Origin: Desulfuromonadales bacterium | Lineage (GTDB): Bacteria > Desulfobacterota > Desulfuromonadia > Desulfuromonadales > BM103 | Direction: 5' to 3' | Assembly: GCA_030145195.1 (NCBI GenBank) | Contig: JAQYVY010000009.1 | Location: 1 to 64,000, forward strand | Length of the DNA stretch: 64,000 nt | Shown here: piece by piece, positions 18,726-28,901 of the stretch | Numbering within the stretch: position 1 is the first letter of the stretch | How the letters are laid out: each line of letters opens with the position of its first letter | Position numbers and translations under genes: made by a program | The notes under the pieces: generated by a model | The model's input: the letters and a program-made list of their open reading frames with translations, nothing else | Told to the model about the DNA's origin: nothing | The model's database searches: none

Positions 18726-21700
18726 ATGAAAGGCACTAAATCTCTGTACGGAAGAGCTGTGGTCGCTCTTCCGGCTTTGTTGTTTGCGCTCTTGCTTTCA
18801 GCGCCGCAGTTGGTCCTGGCGCTCACCGCCAACACGCTTGGCGATTATCAAAATGTTACGGTCATGGAGGTGTCGGGCAACTATGATGCCGTCGATACCT
18901 ATGGACAACCGGACCTGTCGGAACGGCGTACGCTCGCCCAGGAGTTCTACCGTACCCATGGCGACGACTACGACTTCTTGGTCATCTTCACCAATTTCGA
19001 TTTTGTCATGCCTTCAGGGTCGAAAGCATTCTTCTCGCCTGCGAAAAATGCTGTTCATGGCATCGGCCTGCCGCGCAACAATTACACCAATACCTACACT
19101 CCAGATGGCTCCTACCTTGACCGTCTCGAAGGCACTATCGACATGGCGAATATCTCCAGCCATGTTCTCGAACCGACTGACCCTGAATTCGATGACACCC
19201 TGTTGACCCTCAGTCATGAAATGGTCCATCGCTGGGGAGCCTACGTCCAGTTTGATGATAACGGCACTGCCAGCAACGCCTTGCTCGGTCTTGATAATGC
19301 CCACTGGAGTTTCCTGCTCGATTCTGGTGGCTCAACCCTCTACGGCAATAACTGGCAGGATAACGGCGATGGAACTTTTACCTCGATCCAGCCAGAACAA
19401 GGTCAGGATAACAAGCCAATCGGCCGAATTTTCAGCGCCCTTGATCTCTACCTGATGGGTTTGATCGACAAGACCCAGGTGCCACCGCTCATCCTGATCG
19501 AGAGCACCGATGCGACGCGCGACCAGATTCCTGAACTCGACGTTACTGTCACCGGAACAGCCAGAGCCGTCACCATCGACGATATCATCGTCGTCGAAGG
19601 GGAACGTGTGCCCAGCGCAGCTGATGCGCGCAAGGAATTCCGCACCGCCTTCATCTATGCCGTCAATCCGGGAACTTGGTCAGATTCCGACCCGTATAAC
19701 CTTGGCGAACTCGCCGCAATTAATCGTCTACAGACTGAGTGGGTGAAGAGGTTCTCGATTCTGACCGACGGTGTCGGTATGGTGCACACCGATTTTGTGC
19801 TGGAGCAGGAAGCTGCAGAGACGAACCCAGGGGTAACGACGCCCACAATCAATCCGTCCATTGCACCAAGTGTTAACAACGGCGTTGCCTGGCTGGTCGG
19901 CAATCAGCAGGGCGATGGCTCCTGGCAGGACCAGCTCGGTACCGAGCAACGCGATACGGCCGCAGCCGTAACGGCGCTGAAAGACTTTGCTGCCGCGTGG
20001 AACAGTGCTCAAAGCGGTCGGGATTGGCTCTCAGGTATTACTGCAGATAATTATGATTTTTGGGCGCGTAAGGTGGTTAGCCTGGATGGTGCCGCTGTGG
20101 CTGAAATTATCAGCAGCCAGAATCCCGATGGTGGTTGGGGCAGTATGACCGGTTACCTGAGTAGCCCGGTAGATACCGCTTTGGCCTTACAGGCATTGGC
20201 GTCTGCCGGAATGACCAAAGAAACGGAAGTGGCTACTGCGGTCAACTACTTACAGTCTGCGCAGAATCCAGATGGCGGCTGGCATACTGGCAATGGTTTG
20301 AGTATGGTTCAGCCGACGGCCTATTCCATTGTCGCACTGAATGCAGTGAAGGATAGCTATGCTCTGAACACTGCTATCGCGGATGGCCTCTTTTGGCTTG
20401 GTCTCAAGCAGAACTTTGATGGTGGCTTCGGCAACAGTTCCAGTACGGTCTACGATACGGCTGCGGCTTTGGTCGCACTCAAAGAAACTGGAGCATCTCA
20501 AACGGTCACCGACGACGCAGTCACTTATTTGTCGAACAAACAGGCTGACTCTGGCAGTTGGAATGAGAGCTCTTTTCAGACCGCTCTTGCGGTGCAGGCA
20601 CTTTATGCCGGTCAGGTCGTGGCAGACCTTTCCGTCAGCCCAACAGATGTCGTGATGACTCCGACCATAGTGACGGATTATCCAAGTCAGGTGCAGGTCG
20701 GTGCCAGAATTTACAATTCGGGCAGTACCGCTGTGCCGATTGTAACTGTGGCTTTGTACTCGGACGCCGTTGCCTCTGAAAATCTTCAGGCTCAGCAATC
20801 AGTTTCCATCCCGGCAAACGGATTCGCTGATGTGGTTTTTTTGACCGTGGTGGACAGTCCCTTTGATCAGACATTTATTGTTTGCATCGATCCTGATCGC
20901 GAGATTGTGGAGGCAAGCTGGGCCAATAATCTGACTTATAAAACCTTACCGGTTGACGTTCCCGCTCCAATGATCGGGTTTGCCACAGCAAACTCTAGTG
21001 GTGTGGAGTCAGAAAATGCTTCGATTCTGTTGGAACTATCGTATGCATGGGATCAACCGTTGAGCGTTGGCTATGCTGTGAACGTCATGAGCAGTGCGGT
21101 CGATCCTGACGATTATTCGCTGGCCGTGGGCACCCTGGTTTTTGCTCCTGGAGAATCTGCAAAACGGCTTGATTTCAATATCGTTGATGATGCGCTGAAA
21201 GAAGGTGCTGAGACAGTTGTTCTTGACCTACAGAACCCGTCGGCAGGAATTCCTGGGTTGCTTCAGCACACCTACCTTATCGCCGACAACGACACTCCTC
21301 CGACCATATCTTTCGATTCGGCCGCTGGTTCAGGTTGGGAAAATGAATTGTCCGTGCCCGTTTCCGTTTCGCTTAACTTCCCCTGGCCGGAGCCAGTTTC
21401 TGTTGACTACCAAGCAGACACAGGCAGTGCCACGCAAGGTACAGATTTCAGTATAACCGTCGGCACCTTGATCTTCGCAGCGCAAGAAACTCAGAAATCC
21501 TTGCTATTGAATGTTTTCGATGACAACGCGGTGGAATCGGATGAAACCATAGTCTTGGCTCTCGAGAATCCGGTTAACGGCAGTTTGTCTCAGCAACCCT
21601 TCGTTTATACCATCAGAGATAATGATTCTGTGCCACAGCTTACGGCCAATCTATCCAGTACCGCTCAGGATGAATCGGTTGGCCCGATCATTATTAGTCT

Positions 21701-24700
21701 GACTCTGGATCACCCTTGGCTTGACCCCGTTTCGGTGTCCCTTGAGGTTGCTTCTGGAAGCAGTGCATCGGTTGGTGAGGATTTCACTCTAGGGGCAACG
21801 CTCATAACCTTCAGTCCGGGAGAAACGACGCAATCGTTCCTTCTTGAGATTTTTGACGATTATCTGGTTGAAGAGAACGAAAATATTATCATCAACCTGG
21901 TGAATCCAGTTGCTGTGTCTCTGCTCCAGGATCAGTTGAGCTATACCATTGTCAACAATGATTTCCCGCCGACGGTCACTATTGTTATGCCTGTGGACGG
22001 GACGGTCACAAGTGACAACAGACCATTGCTTCTCTACGAGGCGAGTGTTGAGAAAGTTGTTGTCACGGTTAACGGGAACGTGGTTGCGGGAGTCTCAGGA
22101 CAGGCGTTTGAGTCTCCGCTGATGGAGGGCCTGAATACCCTGCGCGTTGAAGCGACTGATGCTGTTGGCAGAGCCGGTTATGACGAAGTGTCTTTCAGCG
22201 TCGACACGACGCCACCTGGCATCACGATTGTTTCTCCACTTGAGGGGGTTACGCCCGAGCCGGAACCTTTGCTCTACTATCAGGTGAGCGATGGTGATGC
22301 GGTGGTTACGCTTGACGGGGTCATAATCAATAAGGCTTCTGGAGACCTTCTGGACAGATTGGATGATGGAGATTATCTGGTTTCGGTTCAAGCAACCGAT
22401 TCGCTTGGAAACACAGCTGAAGCCCACGTAGTTTTTACTGTGAACGCAGGCTGGGATCGTCCTCCAGTTCTTTCTGAGGAGTCTTATCCGGTCAACTTGT
22501 TACGGCAGTGGCCAAACGTGGATGAGCGCCAGCGGGAATTTCGAAACTATGCGATAGACTCCCATGGCAATGTTTTTTTCGTGGACACATTGGGGTGGCT
22601 TGGCACCTACAGTATGGAAGTCTCCAAATATGACAAAAACCTTAATTTTATCTGGAATGTGGTCATGGATTCTGGCTATGACGACAGACATTATGATTTC
22701 CATTTTTCGGAATGCGAGTCTTCTATTTATGTAGCAGGCGTTACCGAAAGTAGTGGTTGTTTTGATGACATTGGCCCCTGCACAAAACTTTATCAGGAAG
22801 ATGCTATCCTGTTTAAAATTAATGATCTCGGCACAACAGGTGAGATAGCGTGGTCTCAGCAGTGGGGAGGCGATTACGAAGATATTATTAGTGGGCTGGC
22901 TGCTGACGAGTTTGGAAACGTGTTCGTAGCGGGCTTACACAGAGAGTATTCTTCGGCGATCAATCAGGACTGGTACACTTTTGCCAGGTTTGATGCGGCC
23001 GGCAATAAAATTCTCGATATACACGACAGTGAAAAAGGATATTGTGCGGGAGTTGCTTCGGAAGGCTTTTTGTATTGCGGCTTGGGCAAGTACGATTACG
23101 ACGGGAATTATCTGTCGAATGTCAGTCAGTCCGAGGGGCTTTACGCTGCGGAACTAAAGAAGGATGGTTACTTCTATACGCTGGATGACAACCGGATTCA
23201 TAAAATTGACAAATCGGGTGAACTGATTTGGTTGTCTGAAGTCCTCGTGGACCCGCCCCTCCCAGGGTTGTCCAGTCCGTATGCTTTGTTGAGAAGCTTC
23301 ACTCTGGATGAAGCGGGCAATGTTTTCGCGTTGGGGAGAACCAATGGTGTTCTGGATGCGTCTGGAGCTCAGAGCGGGGCCGACCTCTTCCTGGTAAAAT
23401 TCGATTCCTATGGGCGTATTATTTGGGTTCGTCAGTTTGGTTCCTATTCGGATGATGATGAGGATTATTATGGGGTCGGTCTTGTTTATGGCGGTGATGG
23501 GGACCTGTATTTTGCAAACCATTCACTGGCTATAGACAGTTGGGAATTCTACAAAGCCGAAACAGCAACCGCTGAAACGCCATTGTCTTCTCCGACGAGA
23601 ACTTACTATGTCGACAGCTCGTCGGGTTGCAGTGAAGGCAAGGTCACCAAAGGGCCAGCATATGCGACGATGAGTCAAAACCACGGGGCCTGCGCTGGTC
23701 CGGATACCGTTTCTATGCGTTTTACCGGCGGTCCGAAAGATATGCTGATCGCGTATGAACCGACTGCTTACACTGAATCGACGCTGGTAACGGGGACCTC
23801 AGGGGGAAGCCTGATCTCTGCCCTGTCCGAGACAAGTGGTATGCTTTCGGTTGATTTGGTCGAAGTCGCTCCTGCCGATGGGAATATCATTCGATCTTTC
23901 GGAACGATTTCGCAACCCTTTGAGCCAAACAGGTTTGGCCAGATCACAGATTTGTCCGGTCTCAGTGGAGTTGTTCAGCCTGGGAATTCGTTTGGTATCA
24001 AGGTCGCTCTTGATGCTGATGCCCGAGGTGTTCATACCCTCCAGTGGGGGCAAGAGAGCTCCTGTCCAACTGGCACCCAACAACTTGTCAGTGTCACAGC
24101 AACACCGGTTGAGACCGAGGCACCAGTCACAACCATCAACGCCCCCATTGACGGTGCATCAGTTGTTGCAGGTTACGTCATTGTGGAAGGGGCCGCGACC
24201 GATGGTAATGGTTCTGGCGTCGCGAAAGTCGAGATTTCGGTCGATGGCGGGACAACCTGGAGAGTGGCGACCGACACCTCTTCCGATCAGTCGTGGGGTG
24301 CTTGGAAATATGTTTGGGTGGAAGCCTTCCCTGGCACCTATTCCTTGCTTGCTAGGGCTATTGACCGGGACGGCAATATTGATTCTTCAGAGCCTGAAGT
24401 CAGTATCGTTGTCGATGATTTGTCCCCGACTCTGAGTGTTGATCTAGTTATGTCTCCCACTGCGCTCACTGCTCAGGTGATCAGCGGTATAGCCACCCCT
24501 GGGGTGAACCTGTCGGTTACGATTGATTCCCCAACGGATTCCCCCGCTGCGATTTCTCCGATCATTCAAACGCCTGATGGTACCTGGGAGTTTACTGTCA
24601 GCAACATGGTGCCGAATGTTGATAATGTCCTGACCATAACGGCAATGAATGTGTATGGGTCAGTAAGTCAACCGATTACCCTCAGCGTCGACACGACTGG

Positions 24701-26945
24701 TCCTCTCTTGACTGTCGATCAGGTCGAAACGCCTACTGCGGTGAACTTCCAGACAATCACCGGCTTGATTGATTACGATGCAACATTGACAGTTCAAGTG
24801 AACCCACCAGCTCTTTCGCAAACACCGCAGGTTATGTTTGGTTTCTGGTTCTACGAAGCCGTTGATCTGCAAGAGGGGGAGAACCTCTTTCTTTTTACCG
24901 CCACTGACCCCCTTGGCAGGAAGACAGTGGCCCAGGTAACGATTGAATACCAGCCGCCTTCTCTGACTATAGCTGTGATGCCCAAGAGCACTCTCGAAAG
25001 AAATTCAACCGCCGTTGTTCTGACAATTAGTAATATCCTGCCGCACGGTGAGACGGTTGCCATTGAACAGATTGTTGATCTCAATGACAACAGGACTGTT
25101 GATGCTGGTGAGCCGGTTGTCCGGAGCTTCGGCGTGACCGATGGTATTGTCGTGAGTGACCCGAATGTTCAGGGTGACCAAGGCGGAGTTGTGGATGGCT
25201 CTGTCGTCACAACAGTGAACTATCATTTCATCAATGATCATTATCATGCCCCCGCACAATATATCTTCAGATCTACGACGATGGCGGACAGTGCAGAAAC
25301 TGACTTTGAGGTTGTTGCAGTTAGTCAAGTTCAGACTATCAGCGGGACAGTGTTGGATACTTTGGGCACTCCGATCGCAGGCGCTCAAATTCAGCTGATT
25401 GATAAGTGGGGTCGTGGTTTTGGTTATGCGATTTCAAATGAGGTTGGCCAATATGCGTTCAATGTCGAGGCCCCTGGTGAATATGGCTTGCTCCCGATTG
25501 CGCAAGGCTACGTTTTTGATAAGACAAGCTCCGTGTTGCTGGCCTTGGGCTCTGGTCAGGCAAGCTCTGGTGTCGACCTCACCATGACCCAAGCAGTAAA
25601 TCGAGTCTCAGGCGCTGTGCTTGATGCAAGCTCTTCGGCAGGTATCCCAGGGCTTCTGGTCAAAGCAGAAAGCAGCCAATCCGTTAGCTTTGCTCTGACG
25701 GATACCAATGGGGCCTATACTTTTATGCTACCAAATGGTGATTTTGACTTTTATGTCGAGAGCCTGGCAGGCGATGGCTCCTCAGCTAAAGGGTACGTCA
25801 CTTCGAGTGCTGCTTTGCTAAGTCTTTCGGTCGTGGAAGATTCGAGTGGCAACAATATCGCATTGGCGGCCGCAGATTCTCTGGCGTGCGGAAAAACTGT
25901 GGACTTGGCTTTTCTTGCTGCTCCGGGGGCTCCTGTCCGGGCCAGCTTGGCCAATGGTGGCCATCTGATTGCTGCTGCTGTCACAGATGAAAATGGTGAC
26001 TACTGTCTAGGTTTTATCTCTGGTAATGATTGGACTACGACTATTTATGATGATGCCGCTCAAGGTGTCGGTCTTGCCGGGACGACCCTTGGAGATGTTT
26101 CGGCAGTGGTTGGTTCGCCGCTGTCACAGAGTGATCTTGTGGTGTACGGCGTCGATGTCTGGCTGGAGGGAACGGTTTCCGACGAAGGGGGACAACCGGT
26201 CGCTGCTGTGCCGGTCAGGGTGACGAACCTTGATGTTGGTTCCAAGGCTACCGGCATCACCGCTGCAGATGGCACCTATCGCTTGGGTCTCAACTCAGGC
26301 AATGGACAAATAGCAATTAGTCCTGAAGGCTTAGGGTATGAGCCTATGTCTCCCGTCTCAATTCTCTTGGCGCCAGCTCAAACGGTAACTCAGAACTTTA
26401 CTGTGATTGCTGCTGTGGAGCCTCTTGCGGTGACGGTTGATGCGGTGTCCTCGCCGATAGCAGAAACATCGCAAGCCCTTTCCGGTACGCGGTCACAGGG
26501 CGCGGAGGTGACCATTGAAATTGATACCACGGCAAGTCATGAGGGGGTTGCTTATCCGACCGCAACAACTTGGGAATGTACCCTTATAGACTTGGTTGAG
26601 GGTGTAAACAAGGTTGCTGTTTCAGCGACCGATGGAATCGATACCCTTTATGCTCCTGAGGTCTATATTGATTATCAGCCGCCGCAGGAGGTTAATACCA
26701 TTACTATCTCCAGTGCTCAGTACAGTTTACGCAAGGAGACCCTGACCGTCGCGGCAGCGAGTGGTTATCCTGAGGCGAACCTCGTGGTTGAATATTTAGG
26801 GAAAGTCGTGCCGATGAGCTACGTCAAGTTACTTAAGGGGCGCTATCTCTGGACCTACACTGATACGAACGTTCCTGCTACCCCGGTAGCGGTTGCAGTC
26901 TCTGGCGCGGAGGGGAGTGTGACTGCTGCTGTTACGGTGAAATGA
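18726..26945 (+). CDS. Giant secreted multidomain protein: HExxH domain, alpha-toroid repeats, Calx-beta, Ig-like and carboxypeptidase-regulatory-like repeats
   Basis: 2739 residues. After a signal peptide (to about 32) comes a domain with a zinc-protease motif HEMVH at 164-168. Then five prenyltransferase/squalene-cyclase-like toroid repeats (about 382-632; 'NPDGGWGSM', 'NPDGGWHTG', 'NFDGGFGNS'), a CARDB-like segment, three Calx-beta domains (about 747-1081), Ig-like segments, a propeller-like stretch (about 1240-1612; 'NVFVAGLHREY'), more Ig-like repeats and carboxypeptidase-regulatory-like repeats (about 2200-2566; 'ISGTVLDTLGTPIAGAQIQL'). No outer-membrane anchor or sorting tail is obvious. 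Such mosaics are usually surface adhesins or matrix proteins; the protease motif suggests self-processing or attack on a partner. ATG 18726 is chosen because the signal peptide starts there; other ATGs to 18669 are in frame. Confidence 0.85.
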   Translation: MKGTKSLYGRAVVALPALLFALLLSAPQLVLALTANTLGDYQNVTVMEVSGNYDAVDTYGQPDLSERRTLAQEFYRTHGDDYDFLVIFTNFDFVMPSGSKAFFSPAKNAVHGIGLPRNNYTNTYTPDGSYLDRLEGTIDMANISSHVLEPTDPEFDDTLLTLSHEMVHRWGAYVQFDDNGTASNALLGLDNAHWSFLLDSGGSTLYGNNWQDNGDGTFTSIQPEQGQDNKPIGRIFSALDLYLMGLIDKTQVPPLILIESTDATRDQIPELDVTVTGTARAVTIDDIIVVEGERVPSAADARKEFRTAFIYAVNPGTWSDSDPYNLGELAAINRLQTEWVKRFSILTDGVGMVHTDFVLEQEAAETNPGVTTPTINPSIAPSVNNGVAWLVGNQQGDGSWQDQLGTEQRDTAAAVTALKDFAAAWNSAQSGRDWLSGITADNYDFWARKVVSLDGAAVAEIISSQNPDGGWGSMTGYLSSPVDTALALQALASAGMTKETEVATAVNYLQSAQNPDGGWHTGNGLSMVQPTAYSIVALNAVKDSYALNTAIADGLFWLGLKQNFDGGFGNSSSTVYDTAAALVALKETGASQTVTDDAVTYLSNKQADSGSWNESSFQTALAVQALYAGQVVADLSVSPTDVVMTPTIVTDYPSQVQVGARIYNSGSTAVPIVTVALYSDAVASENLQAQQSVSIPANGFADVVFLTVVDSPFDQTFIVCIDPDREIVEASWANNLTYKTLPVDVPAPMIGFATANSSGVESENASILLELSYAWDQPLSVGYAVNVMSSAVDPDDYSLAVGTLVFAPGESAKRLDFNIVDDALKEGAETVVLDLQNPSAGIPGLLQHTYLIADNDTPPTISFDSAAGSGWENELSVPVSVSLNFPWPEPVSVDYQADTGSATQGTDFSITVGTLIFAAQETQKSLLLNVFDDNAVESDETIVLALENPVNGSLSQQPFVYTIRDNDSVPQLTANLSSTAQDESVGPIIISLTLDHPWLDPVSVSLEVASGSSASVGEDFTLGATLITFSPGETTQSFLLEIFDDYLVEENENIIINLVNPVAVSLLQDQLSYTIVNNDFPPTVTIVMPVDGTVTSDNRPLLLYEASVEKVVVTVNGNVVAGVSGQAFESPLMEGLNTLRVEATDAVGRAGYDEVSFSVDTTPPGITIVSPLEGVTPEPEPLLYYQVSDGDAVVTLDGVIINKASGDLLDRLDDGDYLVSVQATDSLGNTAEAHVVFTVNAGWDRPPVLSEESYPVNLLRQWPNVDERQREFRNYAIDSHGNVFFVDTLGWLGTYSMEVSKYDKNLNFIWNVVMDSGYDDRHYDFHFSECESSIYVAGVTESSGCFDDIGPCTKLYQEDAILFKINDLGTTGEIAWSQQWGGDYEDIISGLAADEFGNVFVAGLHREYSSAINQDWYTFARFDAAGNKILDIHDSEKGYCAGVASEGFLYCGLGKYDYDGNYLSNVSQSEGLYAAELKKDGYFYTLDDNRIHKIDKSGELIWLSEVLVDPPLPGLSSPYALLRSFTLDEAGNVFALGRTNGVLDASGAQSGADLFLVKFDSYGRIIWVRQFGSYSDDDEDYYGVGLVYGGDGDLYFANHSLAIDSWEFYKAETATAETPLSSPTRTYYVDSSSGCSEGKVTKGPAYATMSQNHGACAGPDTVSMRFTGGPKDMLIAYEPTAYTESTLVTGTSGGSLISALSETSGMLSVDLVEVAPADGNIIRSFGTISQPFEPNRFGQITDLSGLSGVVQPGNSFGIKVALDADARGVHTLQWGQESSCPTGTQQLVSVTATPVETEAPVTTINAPIDGASVVAGYVIVEGAATDGNGSGVAKVEISVDGGTTWRVATDTSSDQSWGAWKYVWVEAFPGTYSLLARAIDRDGNIDSSEPEVSIVVDDLSPTLSVDLVMSPTALTAQVISGIATPGVNLSVTIDSPTDSPAAISPIIQTPDGTWEFTVSNMVPNVDNVLTITAMNVYGSVSQPITLSVDTTGPLLTVDQVETPTAVNFQTITGLIDYDATLTVQVNPPALSQTPQVMFGFWFYEAVDLQEGENLFLFTATDPLGRKTVAQVTIEYQPPSLTIAVMPKSTLERNSTAVVLTISNILPHGETVAIEQIVDLNDNRTVDAGEPVVRSFGVTDGIVVSDPNVQGDQGGVVDGSVVTTVNYHFINDHYHAPAQYIFRSTTMADSAETDFEVVAVSQVQTISGTVLDTLGTPIAGAQIQLIDKWGRGFGYAISNEVGQYAFNVEAPGEYGLLPIAQGYVFDKTSSVLLALGSGQASSGVDLTMTQAVNRVSGAVLDASSSAGIPGLLVKAESSQSVSFALTDTNGAYTFMLPNGDFDFYVESLAGDGSSAKGYVTSSAALLSLSVVEDSSGNNIALAAADSLACGKTVDLAFLAAPGAPVRASLANGGHLIAAAVTDENGDYCLGFISGNDWTTTIYDDAAQGVGLAGTTLGDVSAVVGSPLSQSDLVVYGVDVWLEGTVSDEGGQPVAAVPVRVTNLDVGSKATGITAADGTYRLGLNSGNGQIAISPEGLGYEPMSPVSILLAPAQTVTQNFTVIAAVEPLAVTVDAVSSPIAETSQALSGTRSQGAEVTIEIDTTASHEGVAYPTATTWECTLIDLVEGVNKVAVSATDGIDTLYAPEVYIDYQPPQEVNTITISSAQYSLRKETLTVAAASGYPEANLVVEYLGKVVPMSYVKLLKGRYLWTYTDTNVPATPVAVAVSGAEGSVTAAVTVK

Positions 26946-27140
26946 TCGGTCTGGCCATTAGCCGCAGGCAACGGCCGACTTTGCTAGTCCGGTAAGGCGG
27001 TTGTCGCACTCGCAGTCTTGGCAGCAATGCCCATCACTTTTTTACCGGGATATGGGGAGCTAACGTACGTAGCGATCCGGTTGGAAAGCGATAATAACTT
27101 TTATTGTAAAGATAAGCGTAAATCCAAAAAGTGCAGAAGA

Positions 27141-27171
27141 GGCCACCCCAGTCGGGGTGGCCGCTTTTTTT
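27141..27171 (+). terminator. Rho-independent terminator after the giant secreted protein
   Basis: A perfect 9-bp GC-rich stem (GGCCACCCC with its complement, loop AGTC) is followed by GC and seven T. It lies in a 403-base gene-free stretch (26946-27348) that otherwise shows no convincing gene. Confidence 0.9.
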
Positions 27172-27258
27172 CAGGATCGTCAAGTCAACGGGAAAGGTCC
27201 TGATTGGATGAGATCATTACACTCAGATTTACAGACGTGCGCATGGCTGTGTCCCCAA

Positions 27259-27290
27259 TAAAAAAGTCCCCGCCCGAAGGCGAGGACTTT
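27259..27290 (-). terminator. Rho-independent terminator after the NapC/NirT gene
   Basis: On the minus strand an 11-bp stem with one mismatch (AAAGTCC, then CGCC, loop CGAA) is followed by a T-rich tail (CTTTTTTATT). Confidence 0.85.
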
Positions 27291-27348
27291 GCTAACAGTC
27301 TGAGGAGATCACAATTTTGGGATCTTTTTGCTCAGTGTGGATTATCTC

Positions 27349-28512
27349 TTACCACACAACATCAAGCTGTTTCATGGCAAGTTTGAAGTCTGCTTCGACC
27401 TTGTCGAGGATGGCTTGAGCATATTCGTTGTTATGGACACTGTTGGTGCCATCGTTGCGCACAAATTTGAGATTGTGAAGGGCTCTCTGATAGGTTTCCC
27501 AGCCCTTGGCTGTGTCGCGCTTGGCGGCGTCGGCATCAAGCAGGGCCTTCTCAACCTCAATCCGGGTCATCTTGAGCTCTTCGATGCGAGTTGCTGTCTC
27601 AGCGCCCCACTCCTCAAAGATAGTTTTATATTCTTCGTCTTCATGGCAATCGGTGCAAGAAGAGGACGGTGGGCGATAGACGCCCTTGGTGATGCCGGTG
27701 TGACAATCAGTACAGGTCATATCTGCGGCTTCGCCGTACATCATGCCCGGAATATCTTCCAGCCCTTCAATGCCTGTTCCTTCGTTCATGGCTACTTGAA
27801 CTTCGTGGCAGACGCCACAATCGGCCATTTGTGGAGCATCATCTGGTGCGTCAGCGTGGCAGGTTAGACAGAAATTCATCCGGTCAGTTGCGGTTGCAGG
27901 ATTATGGACGATACCGAAGTGGCAGTCGCGGCAAGTCAGGTCGAACTCCTCAATATGCATGTTGTGGTCGAAGTGAGTGCCGCCGACAAAATCCTCAGTC
28001 ATGACGTCTGCCAGGCCTTTGCGTGTGCGGAAGCCGGGGTTAATAACATCGTCGAGCATCCGCATGTTGACAATTTTCATGGGGCCTGTGGTTGTTTCGC
28101 GGACGGTTTTGTTGCCTTCGTCCGAGTGACAGTAGAGGCAGTGCCATGCAGGGACCAGTTTTTCAGGTGGATTAGCGAGGATTCCCAGCTTCTCTTCTTT
28201 GGAGATGGTGAGCTGCATGTAGGTGTCTTTCAAGCCGCCCATCTTGGCTTTTGCGTATCCGAGCACTCCTGGACGACCATGACAGTCGAGACAGGAAACA
28301 CCTGCGTCGCCATGCGCCGAATGTTCCCAGGAATCAACTTCGGCCAGAGGGCCGAACCCTTGGGCTGGATGGCAAAGATGGCAGAACTCAGGTTCGGAGG
28401 TCATGTGCAGGATCTGGACGTTGATAAAGCCGAACACGACAACAAAAAGCACCGCTGCAAGGGTGAATAAGACCAGATGGCGTTTACACCAATCAAATAC
28501 GGTTTTCAGCAT
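27349..28512 (-). CDS. Octahaem NapC/NirT-family cytochrome c
   Basis: 387 residues: one N-terminal membrane anchor (about 13-32) and eight CXXCH haem motifs (CHLCH, CLDCH, CLYCH, CRDCH, CLTCH, CGVCH, CTDCH, CTDCH). The N-terminal half matches NapC/NirT quinol dehydrogenases, which pass electrons from menaquinol to periplasmic cytochromes; ImcH of Geobacter is a seven-haem relative. The last 100 residues are haem-free and coiled-coil-like. AGAGGT precedes ATG 28512. It follows the CbcL-like gene in the same direction, but a terminator and a 389-base gap separate them, so it probably has its own promoter. Confidence 0.88.
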   Translation of the reverse strand: MLKTVFDWCKRHLVLFTLAAVLFVVVFGFINVQILHMTSEPEFCHLCHPAQGFGPLAEVDSWEHSAHGDAGVSCLDCHGRPGVLGYAKAKMGGLKDTYMQLTISKEEKLGILANPPEKLVPAWHCLYCHSDEGNKTVRETTTGPMKIVNMRMLDDVINPGFRTRKGLADVMTEDFVGGTHFDHNMHIEEFDLTCRDCHFGIVHNPATATDRMNFCLTCHADAPDDAPQMADCGVCHEVQVAMNEGTGIEGLEDIPGMMYGEAADMTCTDCHTGITKGVYRPPSSSCTDCHEDEEYKTIFEEWGAETATRIEELKMTRIEVEKALLDADAAKRDTAKGWETYQRALHNLKFVRNDGTNSVHNNEYAQAILDKVEADFKLAMKQLDVVW

Positions 28513-28834
28513 AATTCGAACCTCTTTTGTTCAGTTTTTTAGTCTTGCGGGGCGCGACCATGATCATAAACTTAGGCGGATAATTTGGGGTATATTACCT
28601 GTTTGTCGAACCAATGCAACTAAAAACCGTTATATAACAGTAAGTTAACAACATTTAATCCGTTTGTGGCAAAAGAGCTAGATCGGTATTGTTGCTCTTG
28701 ATAATAAAGAAACTACTTTTAATTGTAACATTTATCAAGGGCGGATGTTGGCTAAGAAGGGTGGTTTTAAGGTCAGGTGTCGCTGTGGGTTCAACTCTGT
28801 TGCCCTTTGAAACGACATTTTTGAGCGTGGAAAC

Positions 28835-28866
28835 GAAAGAGGCTGCCTGGATAGGCAGCCTCTTTC
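28835..28866 (-). terminator. Terminator after the CbcL-like gene
   Basis: A perfect 14-bp stem (GAAAGAGGCTGCCT and complement, loop of 4) begins 35 bases after the stop of the minus-strand gene. The rest of the 389-base gap 28513-28901 shows only a weak promoter-like pair for the NapC/NirT gene (minus strand, near 28585-28625). Confidence 0.85.
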
Positions 28867-28901
28867 TATTTAACTTTAGGTCTATGTGGAAACGTTAGTC
28901 G

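Noticed and set aside
27018-27386. Two short plus-strand frames after the giant secreted protein
   Set aside because: They span two intrinsic terminators and contain no conserved-looking sequence or ribosome site.
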